Assembly: GCF_000715075.1 (NCBI RefSeq)
Contig: NC_134082.1
Location: 210,003,948 to 210,067,947, forward strand
Reading direction: 5' to 3'
DNA: 64,000 bases
DNA from: Nicotiana tabacum
Lineage: Eukaryota; Streptophyta; Magnoliopsida; Solanales; Solanaceae
Shown here piece after piece: positions 1-10,805 of the stretch. The position numbers and the translations under genes were made by a program. Each line of letters begins with the position of its first letter. The stretch's first letter is position 1. The notes beneath the pieces were generated by a model, which was given only the letters and a program-made list of their open reading frames with translations, searched no databases and was not told the origin of the DNA.

Positions 1-1668
1 ACAACATGGGTATGTGCCCATCAAATTCCCCATCCAGCCAAAGGTCAAATGTGTCTTCAAGTAGAGGAACTATTGACAGGCTTCATACCTGCCAATTTTC
101 TACAGAACGCATGCTTATCTGCAAGCTTAATTACGAAGTCCTCAGGCTGCTCCATATAAATCTTCTCATCTAAATCACCATAAAGAAAATCAGTCTTGAC
201 ATCTATCTGCTCGACATCTAAATCTAGACTTGCAGCTAAGCCTAGAACCACACGAATAGAAAACATCTTCACAACAGGGGAGAGAATTTCATCAAAGTCA
301 ATTTCCTTCTTCTGGCCAAAACCTTTAACAACTAACCTCGCTTTGTATCTAGGTGCAGAGGTATGGGTATCTTGCTTTATTCTAAATATTCATTTGTTAG
401 ATAAAGCTCTCTTACCTTTTGGCAATTTCACTAACTCATACGTGCCATTCTCATGGAGTCACTTCATCTCATCTTCCATGGCTTCTATCCGCCGATCTTT
501 GTGAGTATCTTGCATGACTTTATTATAGCTCTCAGGTTCTCCCATATTAGTCAAAAGTACATACTCATCAGGAGGATAGTGCATGGATTTTTGATTCTCC
601 CTTGTAGATCTTCTAAGAGAGGTTTCAGGAGCATTTGAAGTAGTTACCTGTGCCGAAATTGGCTGCTGATCAACCACAACTTCATCAACTGGGGCATCCA
701 TAATATCTACATCATGATGATCATTTTGATCTTGATCACTATCTCCATCATTGTCTTGGGTTCCTTCATGTGCAATAAGTGCCTTAGCAATTGAAACTTG
801 ATCAATATCAACGAAGCTCTCATTACTCTGAGAATCTATCTTATCAGCTTTGTCAATATCTTCAATAGTTTGGTCTTCAAAGAATATTGCATCATGACTT
901 CTAATAAGTTTATTGTCAACTGACATACAAACGATACACAAACTTATCTTGACCATAACCTATAAAGATGCACTGTTTAGTTTTGTCATCCAATTTCGAT
1001 CTCTCATCTTTAGAAACATGCACACAAGCTTTACATCCAAAAACTCTTAGGTGATCATAAAAAACATCTTTGGAAAATCAAACTCAGTTTGGGACATCAC
1101 CATCCAGAGCAACAACAGGAGACAAATTGATAACATAGGCAACAGTGTTAAGTGCTTCTACCCAAAATGTATTTGGAAGTTTAGCATATGAAAGTAAGCA
1201 TCTAACTCTCTCAACTAGAGTTCCATTCATCCTCTCTACCAAACCATTCAATTGAGGCGTCTTGGACGGAGTTTTCTGATAACGAATTCCTTGTTCCTTG
1301 CAATAGTTATCAAAGGGACCACAATATTTACCACCATTATCAATGCGAATACATTTTTATTTCTTTTCCGTCTGTCTCTCAACTAAGGCCTGGAATTCCT
1401 TAAACACGCCAAGTGTTTGATCTTTAAATTTCAAAGGATACACCCGGAGCTTACGAGAATGATCATCAATGAAGGTCACAAAGTAAAGTGCACTATCTTT
1501 TGACTTTACTTTAAAATGACCACACAAATCAGAGTGTACTAACTCCAATAATTCGGGCTTTCTTGAGGGAGGATGGCTATGAAAGAAAACTCTTTTCTGT
1601 TTGCCAGCTAAACAATGTATACACCTTTTCAGCTTTGCTTGTTTTACTCCAGAAAACAAACTTTTCTA
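1..1668 (-). pseudogene. Ty1/copia retrotransposon pol remnant (integrase to reverse transcriptase)
   Basis: Read on the minus strand from about 1660 down to the window edge, this is a decayed copia polyprotein. Near 1600-1640 a Cys-rich pre-integrase end (RCIHCLAGKQ) is followed by the integrase core: HSDLCG and FIDDHSR (about 1440-1560), DNGGKYCG (about 1320-1345) and PQLNGLVERMN (about 1235-1265), which together supply the D, D and E of the DDE site. From 956 to 459 comes the variable acidic linker with an ETSLRRSTR-type junction, and 272 to 57 starts the reverse transcriptase (QIDVKTDFLYGDLDEKIYMEQPEDF). Frame breaks separate the pieces. The rest of RT, RNase H and one LTR would lie left of the window. 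It is a separate family from copia elements A and B; a Tnt1-like lineage is possible but not proven. Confidence 0.85.
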
Positions 1669-1985
1669 TGAGCAGCTAAATTCCAAGATCGAAGAATACA
1701 TACAATATCAGTACATGTTCAAACTGATCAGTTACAATAAGCTTCCATATGCCTTCATAATTTTTTCCTAACTTCATAAGATTCCTCTTTTTTCACTTTC
1801 ACGGATTCTGTTTCCTTTTCTTCCTTTGAACCTCGATCGTCTTGTCCAATTCCTAGTCTCCTGTTTTTTTATGGTGTGTCATTATTATCAGTAGGATTGG
1901 CACTATTCTTGTAGTTTCGTATTCTTGGATTTCTGTTATTACTCTTGTATTATTTGCTTCCATTATCTTATTATCTTGTTGTTGC
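1669..1985. other. Intergenic, no gene seen
   Basis: AT-rich spacer with pyrimidine-rich runs on the plus strand. It may contain the weakly conserved upstream part of the SINE-like fragment that follows. I see no coding region, LTR end or structural RNA in it. Confidence 0.5.
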
Positions 1986-2150
1986 TATTATTTCTCTATT
2001 GCGTTATTTTTACTGTACTTGAGCCGAGGGTCTTTTGGAAATAGCATCTCTACCTTCATAAGGTAGGGATAACTGGTAAGGTCTGCATACACACTACCTT
2101 CCCCAGACCCCACTTGTAGGATTTTACTAAGTGTATTATTGTTGTAAACC
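1986..2150 (+). repeat. SINE-related 3' fragment ending in TTG-type tail
   Basis: The segment carries a GAGCCGAGGGTC start, a CATCTCTACC block, GGTAAGGTCTGCATACACAC, CCCCAGACCCCACTTGTAGG and a loose TTATTGTTG tail. This order is the widespread Solanaceae short-repeat module related to the TS and Au tRNA-derived SINEs. A second copy lies at 12985-13108. Neither copy has a clear tRNA-like box A/box B head, so I call it a 3' fragment. The family name is from memory and needs a repeat-library match. Confidence 0.55.
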
Positions 2151-2685
2151 TAGATCGTCTTGTCTTGGGAGAGCAACTGAGCTAACGTGAATATGCGAGG
2201 GAACCTAGTCTTTAATTAGGGAGAGTCAAAAGTCCAATGCAATAAAAAGGTATATATGCATATAAACTAAAAGCCACAGAGTGAGAATGAAACTTTCTAA
2301 GACATGTTTGCATCTGATCTCAATGCTCCGTCTTTTTTCTTCTTTTTCCCATATGAGCCAAAGCTCCAACACCAAAAGATGGTATCTAAAAGTTTGAAAG
2401 TATAAGATTCTTGAGACCTCAAAATTATGGGTCAAAGGTCAAAGGAGAAGAAAAGTGTGCTACATTCACGTGAATGTGGATGCCGATATGGAAAGATTTT
2501 GGACATACATGTGCTTTTCCAATGGTAATAGGGCCCTTGGAGTGATCCTTAATTACTTTCCAGCCTGTATGGATGTCTCATGCATGCAGCCTTGCATCCT
2601 CCACAATGCTTGATTACTTTCTTATTGCATATAAAATTTTACCTTGACTAGCTCGTGATATTTAGTAACTTTACTGTTATAGTCA
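2151..2685. other. Intergenic, no gene seen
   Basis: AT-rich DNA between the SINE-like fragment and the MITE. The longest open frame (69 codons, minus strand, about 2226-2435) has low-complexity composition and no recognisable domain, so I do not annotate it as a gene. Confidence 0.5.
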
Positions 2686-2843
2686 CAGGCGCATATGGGT
2701 GAGGGGTCACCAGACCTCGTAAGCTTCAGATGAGATTTTATATATATATCAATTTAAAGCAATTGACACTCTGAACACTAAAAGCCTTTAGGGGGCACTG
2801 TAATGTGCCTTATCGTCTAAAAATTCTGGGTCCGCCTCAGGAT
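2686..2843. mobile_element. Short non-autonomous hAT-like element (MITE)
   Basis: A segment of about 158 bp starts with CAGGCGCAT and ends near GGGTCCGCCTCAGGAT. It is flanked by the same 9-bp sequence ttatagtca at 2677-2685 and 2844-2852, which fits an 8-bp hAT target duplication with one base of ambiguity. The ends resemble the CAGRGGCGGA-type ends of the hAT elements at 21712 and 52030, but the terminal inverted repeat is poor, so the exact right border is uncertain. There is no coding capacity. Confidence 0.45.
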
Positions 2844-2905
2844 TTATAGTCAATATGTTTAGTTACTTAATTACTTTATTGTGACAAAAAGATTTGTGTC
2901 TTTAT

Positions 2906-2941
2906 TGTTACATTATCTTTTAATGAACATCCAAGGAGGAG
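2906..2941 (+). repeat. Orphan polypurine-tract-like segment outside the 5' LTR of copia element A
   Basis: This 36-bp stretch (acattat, then ttttaatgaacatccaagg, then aggag) matches the internal sequence just before the 3' LTR at about 8236-8266, but here it lies outside the 5' LTR. The 11-bp string tgttacattat also occurs at 2906-2916 and again beyond the 3' LTR at 8786-8796. See the finding on this junction. Confidence 0.6.
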
Positions 2942-3461
2942 TGTTATAAATATATTATATTATGGATGTTCATTTAGTTCTCCGTTGTAAATAAGCTTCC
3001 TGAAGAAGCTTATCCATATGGGAATTTCGCAGTAAATATGTTTATCTATTTAGTACTCTATTGGAAATAAGCCTCCTGATGAAGCTTATCACTTCGGTAC
3101 CCGGTTATGGATAAATATTACCTTCGATAAAAGATTATCCATACCAGGTATAATAAGCTTATCCTTTCGATACTCCGTTATGGCTAAACATTACCTCCGA
3201 TAGAAGATTATCCATACCGGGTACAATGAGCTTATCCTTTCAGTACTCCGTTATGGATAAACATTACTCTTAGTAGAAGATTATCCATATCTGGTATAGT
3301 AGCAGCTTACACAGCAGCTTGCAGTAGCACCTTACATAGCAACTTCCTTTCTTCTATAAATAGAAGAGATTTCAGTTCATTATGTACATCAGTTTGAATT
3401 CGAATAATATATCAGTTTCTCTCTATACTTGTCTTTACTTTACAGTCTTTATTTTATAACA
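2942..3461 (+). repeat. 5' LTR of copia element A
   Basis: 520 bp, TGTTATAA...TTATAACA. It contains a perfect 9-bp hairpin (ATAAGCTTC, loop CTGAA, GAAGCTTAT) at 2991-3013, several degenerate repeats of a GGATAA...TATCC unit between about 3100 and 3300, and a TATA-like ctataaatagaag at about 3353-3365 that is the likely LTR promoter. It aligns with 8267-8772 and, in reverse, with 14165-14452. Confidence 0.9.
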
Positions 3462-3527
3462 CGTTATCAGTACGAGACTCTAAATACTTTGAAAGTACTA
3501 GAGGTACGAACGTTCTTTTCCTAAATA

Positions 3528-4524
3528 ATGTCAAATCTTTCTAAACTTGAAGTTGTAGCCCCTGATATATCAGGCAAAAGCTACATGTCTTGGGTGCTTG
3601 ATGCTGAAATGCATCTTGATGCGATGGGTCTGGCAGACACCATTAAAGACAAAAATCAGGCATCAAACCAAGACCGTGCCAAGCAATGATATTCCTACGT
3701 CATCACCTTGATAAGGTCCTAAAAATAGAATATCTCACTATTAAAGATCCAGTCATACTGTGGAATAATTTGAAAGATAGATATGACCACCTGAAGATGG
3801 TCGTTCTTTCACAGGCACGATATGATTGGACTCATCTAAGGCTACAAGATTTTAAATCTATCAGTGAGTATAATTCTGCTATGTTCAGAATTATTTTCCA
3901 ATTGAAATTATGTGGTGATAATATTACTGATCATGATATGTTGGAGAAAACTTTCACTACTTTTCATGCCTCGAATATGCTCCTGCAGCAGCAATATCGA
4001 GAGATGGGATTTAAAAAGTATTCTGAACTTATCTCACATCTTCTTGTAGTCGAGCAACATAATGGACTATTAATGAAAAACCATAAAAGTCGACCAACTG
4101 GTTCTTGTCCATTCCCTGATGTGAATGAGACGAACTTCCACAGGCTAAACGTGGATGAAGTCGTGGCCCCAGTCGTGGTCGGGGAAGAAACTCTAATCAT
4201 GGTAATAATAATGCACCAAAGAACCTTCCTCGCCGCCAGCAGTGGAAAAAGAAGGAACAAAAGCATGAAGCGGTGCAAGCACCAAATGCAAAAAATGCAT
4301 GCTACAGATGTGGAGGAAAAAGGCACTGGTCACGTACCTGTCGTACGCCAAAGCACCTTATTGAGCTTTATCAAGCCTCCCTGAAGAAGACAGAAAAAAA
4401 TGCTGAAGCAAATTTTATTTTTGATGATAATTTAGACTTCATGCATTTGGATGTAGCTGATTACTTTGCACTCTCAGAAGGAGAAACAAGTCATGTAATC
4501 GGCAATGAATCTGTAGAAATGTAA
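3528..4524 (+). pseudogene. Copia gag (capsid/nucleocapsid), frameshifted
   Basis: An ATG at 3528 opens a frame beginning MSNLSKLEVVAPDISGKSY, the usual start of this copia gag family, but it breaks after about 53 codons. The capsid part resumes in another frame at 3686 (DRYDHLKMVVLSQARYDW; UBN2-type gag), and a third frame from 4273 carries a CCHC zinc knuckle (C-Y-R-C...H...C, about 4300-4341) for RNA binding. At least two frameshifts separate the three pieces. The protein would package element RNA in cytoplasmic particles; this copy is dead. Confidence 0.85.
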
Positions 4525-4575
4525 ATATTTTAATTTTTGTTATTTATATATTTTATTTATGTCATTTTGAAGAAT

Positions 4576-6317
4576 ATGGATAATCCTCAAATTATGTTTG
4601 GATCAAAGACAAATCATGAAGATATTTGTGTTATTGATAGTGGAACAACTCATGTCATATTCAAGGATCAGAAATATTTTTCTTATTTTCATGAGGAAAA
4701 AGCAAATGTTTCAACAATTTTTGGTCATATAAGTTTGATTGAAGGCTCCGAAAAAGCCATTATATTTCTGTCTAAGGGAACAAAATTTATTATGGACAAT
4801 GCATTGTTCTCCTCCAAGTCCCCAAGAAACTTGTTGAGTTTTATAGATATCCGCCGAAATGGGTATCATGTTGAGACAATAGATGAAATGAGCATGGAAT
4901 ATCTTTGTATTACAAAGAATATTTCTGGCCAGAAATGCAATATAGAAAAGTTACCAACTTTATCTTCTCGTTTATACTATTCAAAAATTAGTACATTTGA
5001 AGCACACTCTATCAAATACTTTTGTGCTTTGGCATGGTCGTTTGGGCCATCCTGGATCAATAATGATGAGACGAATTATTGAAAATTCGAGTGGGCATCC
5101 ATTAAAGAACCTGAAGATTCTTACAAATAACGAATTTTCTTGTGATGTTAGTTATCATGGCAAAATGATAACTAGACCATCACCAATGAAGGTTGACATT
5201 GAATCCCCTGCCTTTTAGAGCATATACATGGGGATATATGTGGACTTATTCACCCACCAAGTGGATTGTTTAGATATTTTATGGTCTTAATAGATGCATC
5301 TTCAAGATGGTCCCATGTGTACCTACTATCATCTCGCAACCTGGCATTTTCAAAGCTATTAGCCTAAATAATTCGATTAAGGGCATAATTCTTAGATTAT
5401 CCTATAAATGCTACTCGCCTTGATAATGTTGGAGAATTCTCATCTCAAGCTTTTGATGATTATTGTTTATCAGTTGGGATAAAAGTTGAACATCCTATAG
5501 CTTATGTTCATACTCAAAATGGCCTGCAAGATGCTTGCAATTGATAACAAGACCACTACTTATGAAAACAAAATTGCCCACTTCTATTTGGGGTTTTGCT
5601 ATCTTGCATGCAGCATCACTTATCTGTCTCATACCAACACATTATAATAAATATTCTTCGTCACAATTAGTTTTTGGTCATGAACCAAATATTGCCCATC
5701 TGCAAATTTTCGGATGTGCTGTATATGTGGCAGTAGCACCACCACAACGTAGTAAGATGAGACCACAGAGAAGGATAGGAATATATGTTGGGTTTGAATC
5801 ACCCTCTATTATTCGCTATCTTGAACCATTGACAGGAGATTTATTTACTGCTCGATTTGCAGATTGTCGGTTTGATGAAACAAATTTCCCACAATTAGGG
5901 GGAGAGAAAAAGGAAATCAAAAGAGAAATTGTGTGGAAAGTTTCATCATTATCTCACTTTGATCCCCGTACCCCTATATGTAATCAGGAGGTCCAGAAGA
6001 TCATCCATTTACAGAATATAGCAAATCAAATGCCAGACGCATTTACTGATTTGAAAAGGATAACTAAGTCACATATCCCAGCAGAGAATGTGCCTATCCG
6101 AATTGATGTCCCAGTAGGACCATCTACTAGCATGAGAGCTAGTGAACCTAAAGCACGCCTGAAGCGTGGTAGGCCTTTGGGTTCTAAGGATCGAAATCCT
6201 CGAAAAAGAAAATCGACAAATGATCAAAACGATACTATGAAGGGATCTCCTGAAGAGACCCAAGATCTGATTAGTTCTGAGATTCCTGAAAAAATCAATG
6301 ACCCGAAGCTCATGTGA
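4576..6317 (+). pseudogene. Copia protease and integrase, frameshifted
   Basis: The aspartic protease active site is the DSGTTH motif at about 4636-4653. The GAG-pre-integrase signature HGRLGHPG (about 5033-5056) is in a different frame from the upstream protease. The integrase core between 5219 and 5534 is readable only across stops: a GDICG-type first Asp segment, DNVGEFSS for the second, and no clear Glu. The C-terminal integrase part (FGHEPNIAHLQIFGCAVYVAV, from about 5682) and a basic linker with RKRGRPLGSKDRN-like sequence follow in the frame 5535-6317. The order protease-integrase-RT is what marks the element as copia. Multiple stops and frameshifts make it a pseudogene. Confidence 0.85.
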
Positions 6318-8066
6318 GTGAGGAACATTTAATAAGTTCGACCGGTGATGGGATTAATTTAAATCGATCTGAAATAGTGGTGGATAATATTTTTGCATAT
6401 AATTTTGCACTTAATATTATGCAAGACAGTGAGGATCTTGAACCTCGATATGTCGAAGAATGTCGACAAAGATATGATTTGACAAAATGGCAAGAGGCAA
6501 TTCAATCGGAATTGAAGTCATTTGCTAAAAGAGAGGTCTTTGGACCAGTAATCCAAACACCTGCTGGTATAAAACCAGTTGGTCATAAATGGGTTTTTGT
6601 GCGAAAAAGGAATGATAAAAATGAAGTTGAAAGATATAAAGCTCGTCATGTTGCACAAGGATTCTCACAACGACCTGGAGTCGATTTTGATGAAACATAT
6701 TCACCTGTTATGAATGTCCTAACATTTCGATATCTTATCAGTTTAACACTACATGAAAAGCTTGAAATACATCTAATGGATGTAGTTACAACTTATCTGT
6801 ATGGTTCACTTGATAATGAAATTTATATGAAAATCCCTGAAAGATTTAAAATGGCTGAAGCAAATTTTAAATCTTAGGAAATGTATTCAATCAGATTACA
6901 AAGATGTTTGTACGGTTTAAAGCAATTTGGGCGCATGTGGTATAATCGCCTTAGTGAATATTTGTTGAACGAAGGTTACATAAATGATGTTATTTGTCCG
7001 TGTATTTTTATAAAGAAAATGACATCAGAATTTGTTATACTTGTTGTTTATATTGATGACATAAATCTTATTGGAACTCCAGAAGAGCTCCAAAAGGCAA
7101 TTGAATATCTTAATAAAGAATTTGAGATGAAAGATCTTGGAAAGACAACTTTGTCTTGCTCTACAAATTGAACATTTAGCAGACGGGATCTTTATGCATC
7201 AATCTTCATATACAGAAAGGATCTTAAAATACCTTTACATGGACAAAGCGCACCCATTGAGTGCACCAATGGTAGTTCGATCACTTGAAGCGAATAAGGA
7301 TTTATTCCGACCCCCAGAAGAGGATGAAGAACTCCTTGGTCCCGCAGTACCCTATCTCAGTGCAGTTGGTGCACTAATGTATCTTGTTAATGCTACAAGG
7401 CCTGACATAGCATTTTCTATTAATTTATTAGCAAGATACAGTTCTTCTCCTACACGAAGACATTGGAACGGGATTAAGCATATATTGCGATCTTTAAAGG
7501 GAACTCTTGATATGAGTTTGTTTTATGCTAACAAAGATAGTGCAGATCTTGTTGGTTATGCAGATGCAGGTTATTTATCTAATCCCCATAAAACTCGATC
7601 TCAAATTAGGTACGTGTTTACATATGGAGGTACTGTCATATCATGGCGCTCCACAAAGCAATCTATTGTTGCTACTTCTTCAAATCATGCTGAGATAAAA
7701 GCTATTCACGAAACAAGTAGGGAATGCGTATGGTTGAGATCAATAATTCATTTTATTCGAGAAAAATATGGTTTGGAATGTGAGAAAAGACCTACAATTT
7801 TATACGAAGACAATGTTGCATGCATAGCCCAATTGAAGGGAGTATTTATAAAAGGAGATAGAACGAAACACATTTCACCAGAATTATTCTACACACACGA
7901 CCTTCAGAAAAATGGTGACATTGATGTGCAACAAATCCGTTCAAGTGATAATCCAGCAGATTTATTCACTAAATCTTTGCCAACTTCAACTTTTGAGAAG
8001 ATGGTATACAAGATTGGAATGCGGAGACTAAAATATTTGAAACAAATTTTTCATCAAGGTGAGTAA
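6314..8066 (+). pseudogene. Copia reverse transcriptase and RNase H, broken
   Basis: Three adjacent frames cover RT and RNase H. The first (to 6877) has KWVFVRKRN and ARHVAQGFSQRPG. A TAG at 6875-6877 stops it, where the related copy in element B reads CAG at the same codon. The second (6881-7171) carries LYGLKQ and the catalytic YIDD at about 7049-7060. A 2-base deletion near 7145 relative to element B shifts the frame. The third (7137-8066) carries the end of RT and the RNase H with GYADAGY, TSSNHAEIKA and DNVACIAQ, and ends in the usual DLFTKSLP motif. Catalytic residues are still visible, so inactivation looks recent relative to the leftmost copia remnant. Confidence 0.9.
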
Positions 8067-8075
8067 AATACGCGA

Positions 8076-8235
8076 TGTACTCTTTTTTCCTTACTAAGGT
8101 TTTTCCCAATGGGGTTTTCCTTATAAGGTTTTTAATGAGGCACCTAGCAATGCGTATTACTAAATATGTGTACTCTTTTTCATTTACTAGGATTTTTTCC
8201 CACGTGATTTTTCCTAGTAAGGTTTTAATAAGTCA
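8076..8235 (+). repeat. Two copies of a conserved 3' untranslated retroelement motif
   Basis: Each copy reads tactctttt, then a ctaaggttttt/ctaggatttttt block, a cccaatgggg/cccacgtg centre and an aaggtttt end followed by aatgaggca or aataagtca. Copies are at 8077-8143 and about 8169-8235. The same motif occurs in elements B and C and in the Tat-like gypsy element at 32366-32432, always just 3' of pol in the sense of each element. Confidence 0.75.
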
Positions 8236-8266
8236 CATTATATTTTAATGAACATCCAAGGGGGAA

Positions 8267-8772
8267 TGTTATAAATATATTATATTATCGATGTTCATTT
8301 AGTACTCCGTTGTAAATAAGCTTCCTGAAGAAGCTTATCCATATGGGACTCCGTCGTAAATATGTTTATCTATTTAGTACTCTATTGGAAATAAGCCTCC
8401 TGAAGAAGCTTATCACTTCAGTACCCGATTATGGATAAACATTACCTCCAGCAGAAGATTATCCATACCAAGTATAATAAGCTTATCATTTCGATACTCC
8501 GTTATGGATAAGCATTACCTCCGGTAGAAGATTATCCATACCGGGTATAATGAGCTTATCTTTTCAATACTCCGTTATGGATAAACATTACTCTCAGTAG
8601 AAGATTATCCATATCTGGTATAGCAGCAGCTTGCTGTAGCAGCTTACACAGCAGCTTGCTTTCTTCTATAAATAAAAGAGCTTTCAGTTCATTATTTATA
8701 TCAGTTTGAATTTGAATAATTTATCGATTTCTCTCTATATTTGTCTTTACTTTACTTTCTTTATTTTATAAA
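8267..8772 (+). repeat. 3' LTR of copia element A
   Basis: 506 bp, starts TGTTATAA directly after a purine tract (ccaaggggg aa) and ends near ttttataaa, without the terminal CA seen in the 5' LTR. It keeps the ATAAGCTTC/CTGAA/GAAGCTTAT hairpin at 8316-8338. It differs from the 5' LTR by many point changes and small indels, indicating an old insertion. Confidence 0.9.
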
Positions 8773-8910
8773 ATACATAAAGTTATGTTACATTATTGTA
8801 ACAAATAGTTTTTTGTTACTTTACTGTTTTAGTGAATGAAATTTAGTGACTAAACCTAAATAGTTAGCCTCTGATTCCCTCCTGCATCACCTCTCTTTTC
8901 TTCTCTTTCT

Positions 8911-8934
8911 TATATATATATATATATATATATA
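8911..8934. repeat. (TA)12 microsatellite
   Basis: Twelve uninterrupted TA dinucleotides, directly before the Au-like SINE. Confidence 0.95.
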
Positions 8935-8944
8935 AAGGGCATGA

Positions 8945-9098
8945 TAGGTATACTAATAAGCTTTCGCTATGTGTGAGGTCCGAGAAAGGGCCGGACCACA
9001 AGGGTCTATTGTACGCAGTTTTATTCTGCATTTCTGCTAGAGCTTATTCCACGGCTCGAACTCGTGACCTCTTGGTCACATGGCAGCAACTTTCTTAT
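8945..9098 (-). mobile_element. Au-like tRNA-derived SINE
   Basis: On the minus strand, starting near 9098, the segment reads GTTGCTGCCATGTGACC, a box B-like GAGTTCGAGCC, TGGAATAAGCTC, TGCAGAAATGCAG, CTGCGTACAATAGACCC, TTGTGGTCCGGCCC and GGACCTC...CATAGCG...AGCTT. This succession is the consensus I know for the plant Au SINE family, including the internal Pol III box B. The copy ends in a short T/A-rich tail at the (TA)12 tract. Exact ends and the target duplication could not be resolved. Confidence 0.7.
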
Positions 9099-10138
9099 AT
9101 AGCCATGAATAGCAATTCTTTAATTAGTGCAAACAAGTTTTTAAGAAATCCATGTCGACAGGAGAAGATCTTTTCCAGTCATATAACAACACGTGGTTTG
9201 ATGGATTGACAGTTAACCTAAGTAGACGACGTGAATTCATGCATGCATGGAGTGCAATACTAGAGAACGAATATAAACACACGTGTGCATGAGATATGTG
9301 AGTGGAGACCCGGCCATGGCGTTTCAGTGCCATTCCATTTAAGTAATTCCTTTGCCTTTTTCCTAACAACTGGTTTCTTTCTTTCAACCTCCGATTGTTT
9401 CTTTTGTATTCAAAGGTCCAAAAAGGAGCACCAGAATAGAAAAAAGCCTAAGTTTGACTAAGCTTTCATAAGTTGCACTGGTCACATATGAGAACGAGAT
9501 GAACGCAATTCCTGCCCACATCATCTGGCAATCGTTTTCAGAGAGTCAAAAATTTGACGATGTGTGTCCAAATAAATAAGAAGGATTCTTATAAATTTTT
9601 CGTTTTCAATTTTTTCTTTAAAAATGAAACTTAAAACTTCAGCTTTAAAGAGATACCATATAATTTTAGTCGCTCCCAAAACCAATAGCCGACAAAACAT
9701 ATTTTTTTTGTATGTATGTGTATTATATACATATTTTTTACACTTTTTGAGTAGCAGATGCAATTAGTTTCAGCCGATCAGCCACATTTGTATTTTGCCC
9801 AATTTACATTCCATGATCCAATCCCTCGCCCACTTCTTGATAATGAGATTTTTACCTAGCTATATTATAATAGAATCCTATTTACGACCTTTATTTAGGT
9901 TCCTTATTAATTACTTTGTATATATATATATATATTTATAAGTTATATACAAAATTATAAAAAAGAAAACAATTCAAGATCGATCCCTTAAATTTAGCCT
10001 ATCAGTTACACAACACCCACTCTCATTTCCAATAATCCTCCCAACATTTAAGATTTTTTTTCTTTTCCAAAGGATGTTAAATATATTTTCTCTCTTTCTT
10101 TATAATCACCCTAAATCTCTCTTTTATTTTTATATACT

Positions 10139-10154
10139 CCCCCCCCCCCCCCCC
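10139..10154. repeat. Poly(C) tract, 16 bases
   Basis: Sixteen uninterrupted C residues in an otherwise strongly AT-rich context, next to a pyrimidine-rich ctctctctttctt segment. Confidence 0.9.
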
Positions 10155-10329
10155 AAATCCAATTTCCAATTCTTTTCCTTTTCCAAAGGTTTTCAAACCC
10201 AACTTCTCTCTTCTTACTAATCATCCAATATCTCTATTTCTATTGATACAATTCAGACGAAATTCGGAATATTGCTCTAGAATCAAGCTGTGGGTAAGTG
10301 TTGAATCTTGTTTTCTTTCTTTCTAAAAT

Positions 10330-10805
10330 CTTTATTGTATGTAACTTGTATATGATACATCAATGCCCAAAACAATACTTGATACAATACTAATACAATT
10401 ATAATACGATTATATTAGATTTTTAGTATAGAGTTGTCATTGAAACTTGAAGAAGAAGATCATAAATGTATCACGATTTTTCAGAAATATATCGCGATTA
10501 TATTATGATTGAATATGTATCATAATTGTTGAAGGAATTGTATTATAAATGTGTGATAATTGTATATTCATTGCATATTGTTACGAGCAGTTGTGAGTTC
10601 ATGACAAATTTCACAGTTTGTATCATAAACATATGATAATTGTATAATAATTTATTAGTATTGTATCAGGTATTATTTTGGATATTAATATACCATATAC
10701 AAGTTAGATACAATTGTGATACATGTTTGATACAATTATGTTTTAGGCATTGATGTATCTTATACAATTCAAATATAATTATGATACAATTATCATACAG
10801 TTCCT
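10330..10805. repeat. Degenerate GATACAAT/TGTATCAT word array
   Basis: More than a dozen close variants of the 8-10 base words gatacaatt, tgtatcata and their reverse complements occur here in both orientations, with no fixed period. The density looks far above its flanks by eye. The nature of this repeat is unknown to me. Confidence 0.45.

Larger units (their letters stand above)
2942..8772 (+). mobile_element. Ty1/copia LTR retrotransposon, element A (complete but inactivated)
   Basis: Two similar LTRs (2942-3461 and 8267-8772) bracket gag, protease, integrase, reverse transcriptase and RNase H in the copia order, so the lineage is clear. The 5' LTR starts TGTTATAA and ends TTATAACA; the 3' LTR has lost its terminal CA. 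The coding region is split by at least four frameshifts and several stops, so the copy cannot move by itself. A purine-rich AAGGGGGAA tract sits just before the 3' LTR. The sequence after the 5' LTR (cgttatcagtacgagactc) is the expected primer-binding position, but I could not assign a tRNA. Copia element B at 13301-21564 is a relative in inverse orientation. Confidence 0.92.

Noticed and set aside
8973..9209. A 78-codon plus-strand frame beginning MRSEKGPDHKGLLYAV
   Set aside because: It is the antisense reading of the Au-like SINE; the same words are found in noncoding repeats.
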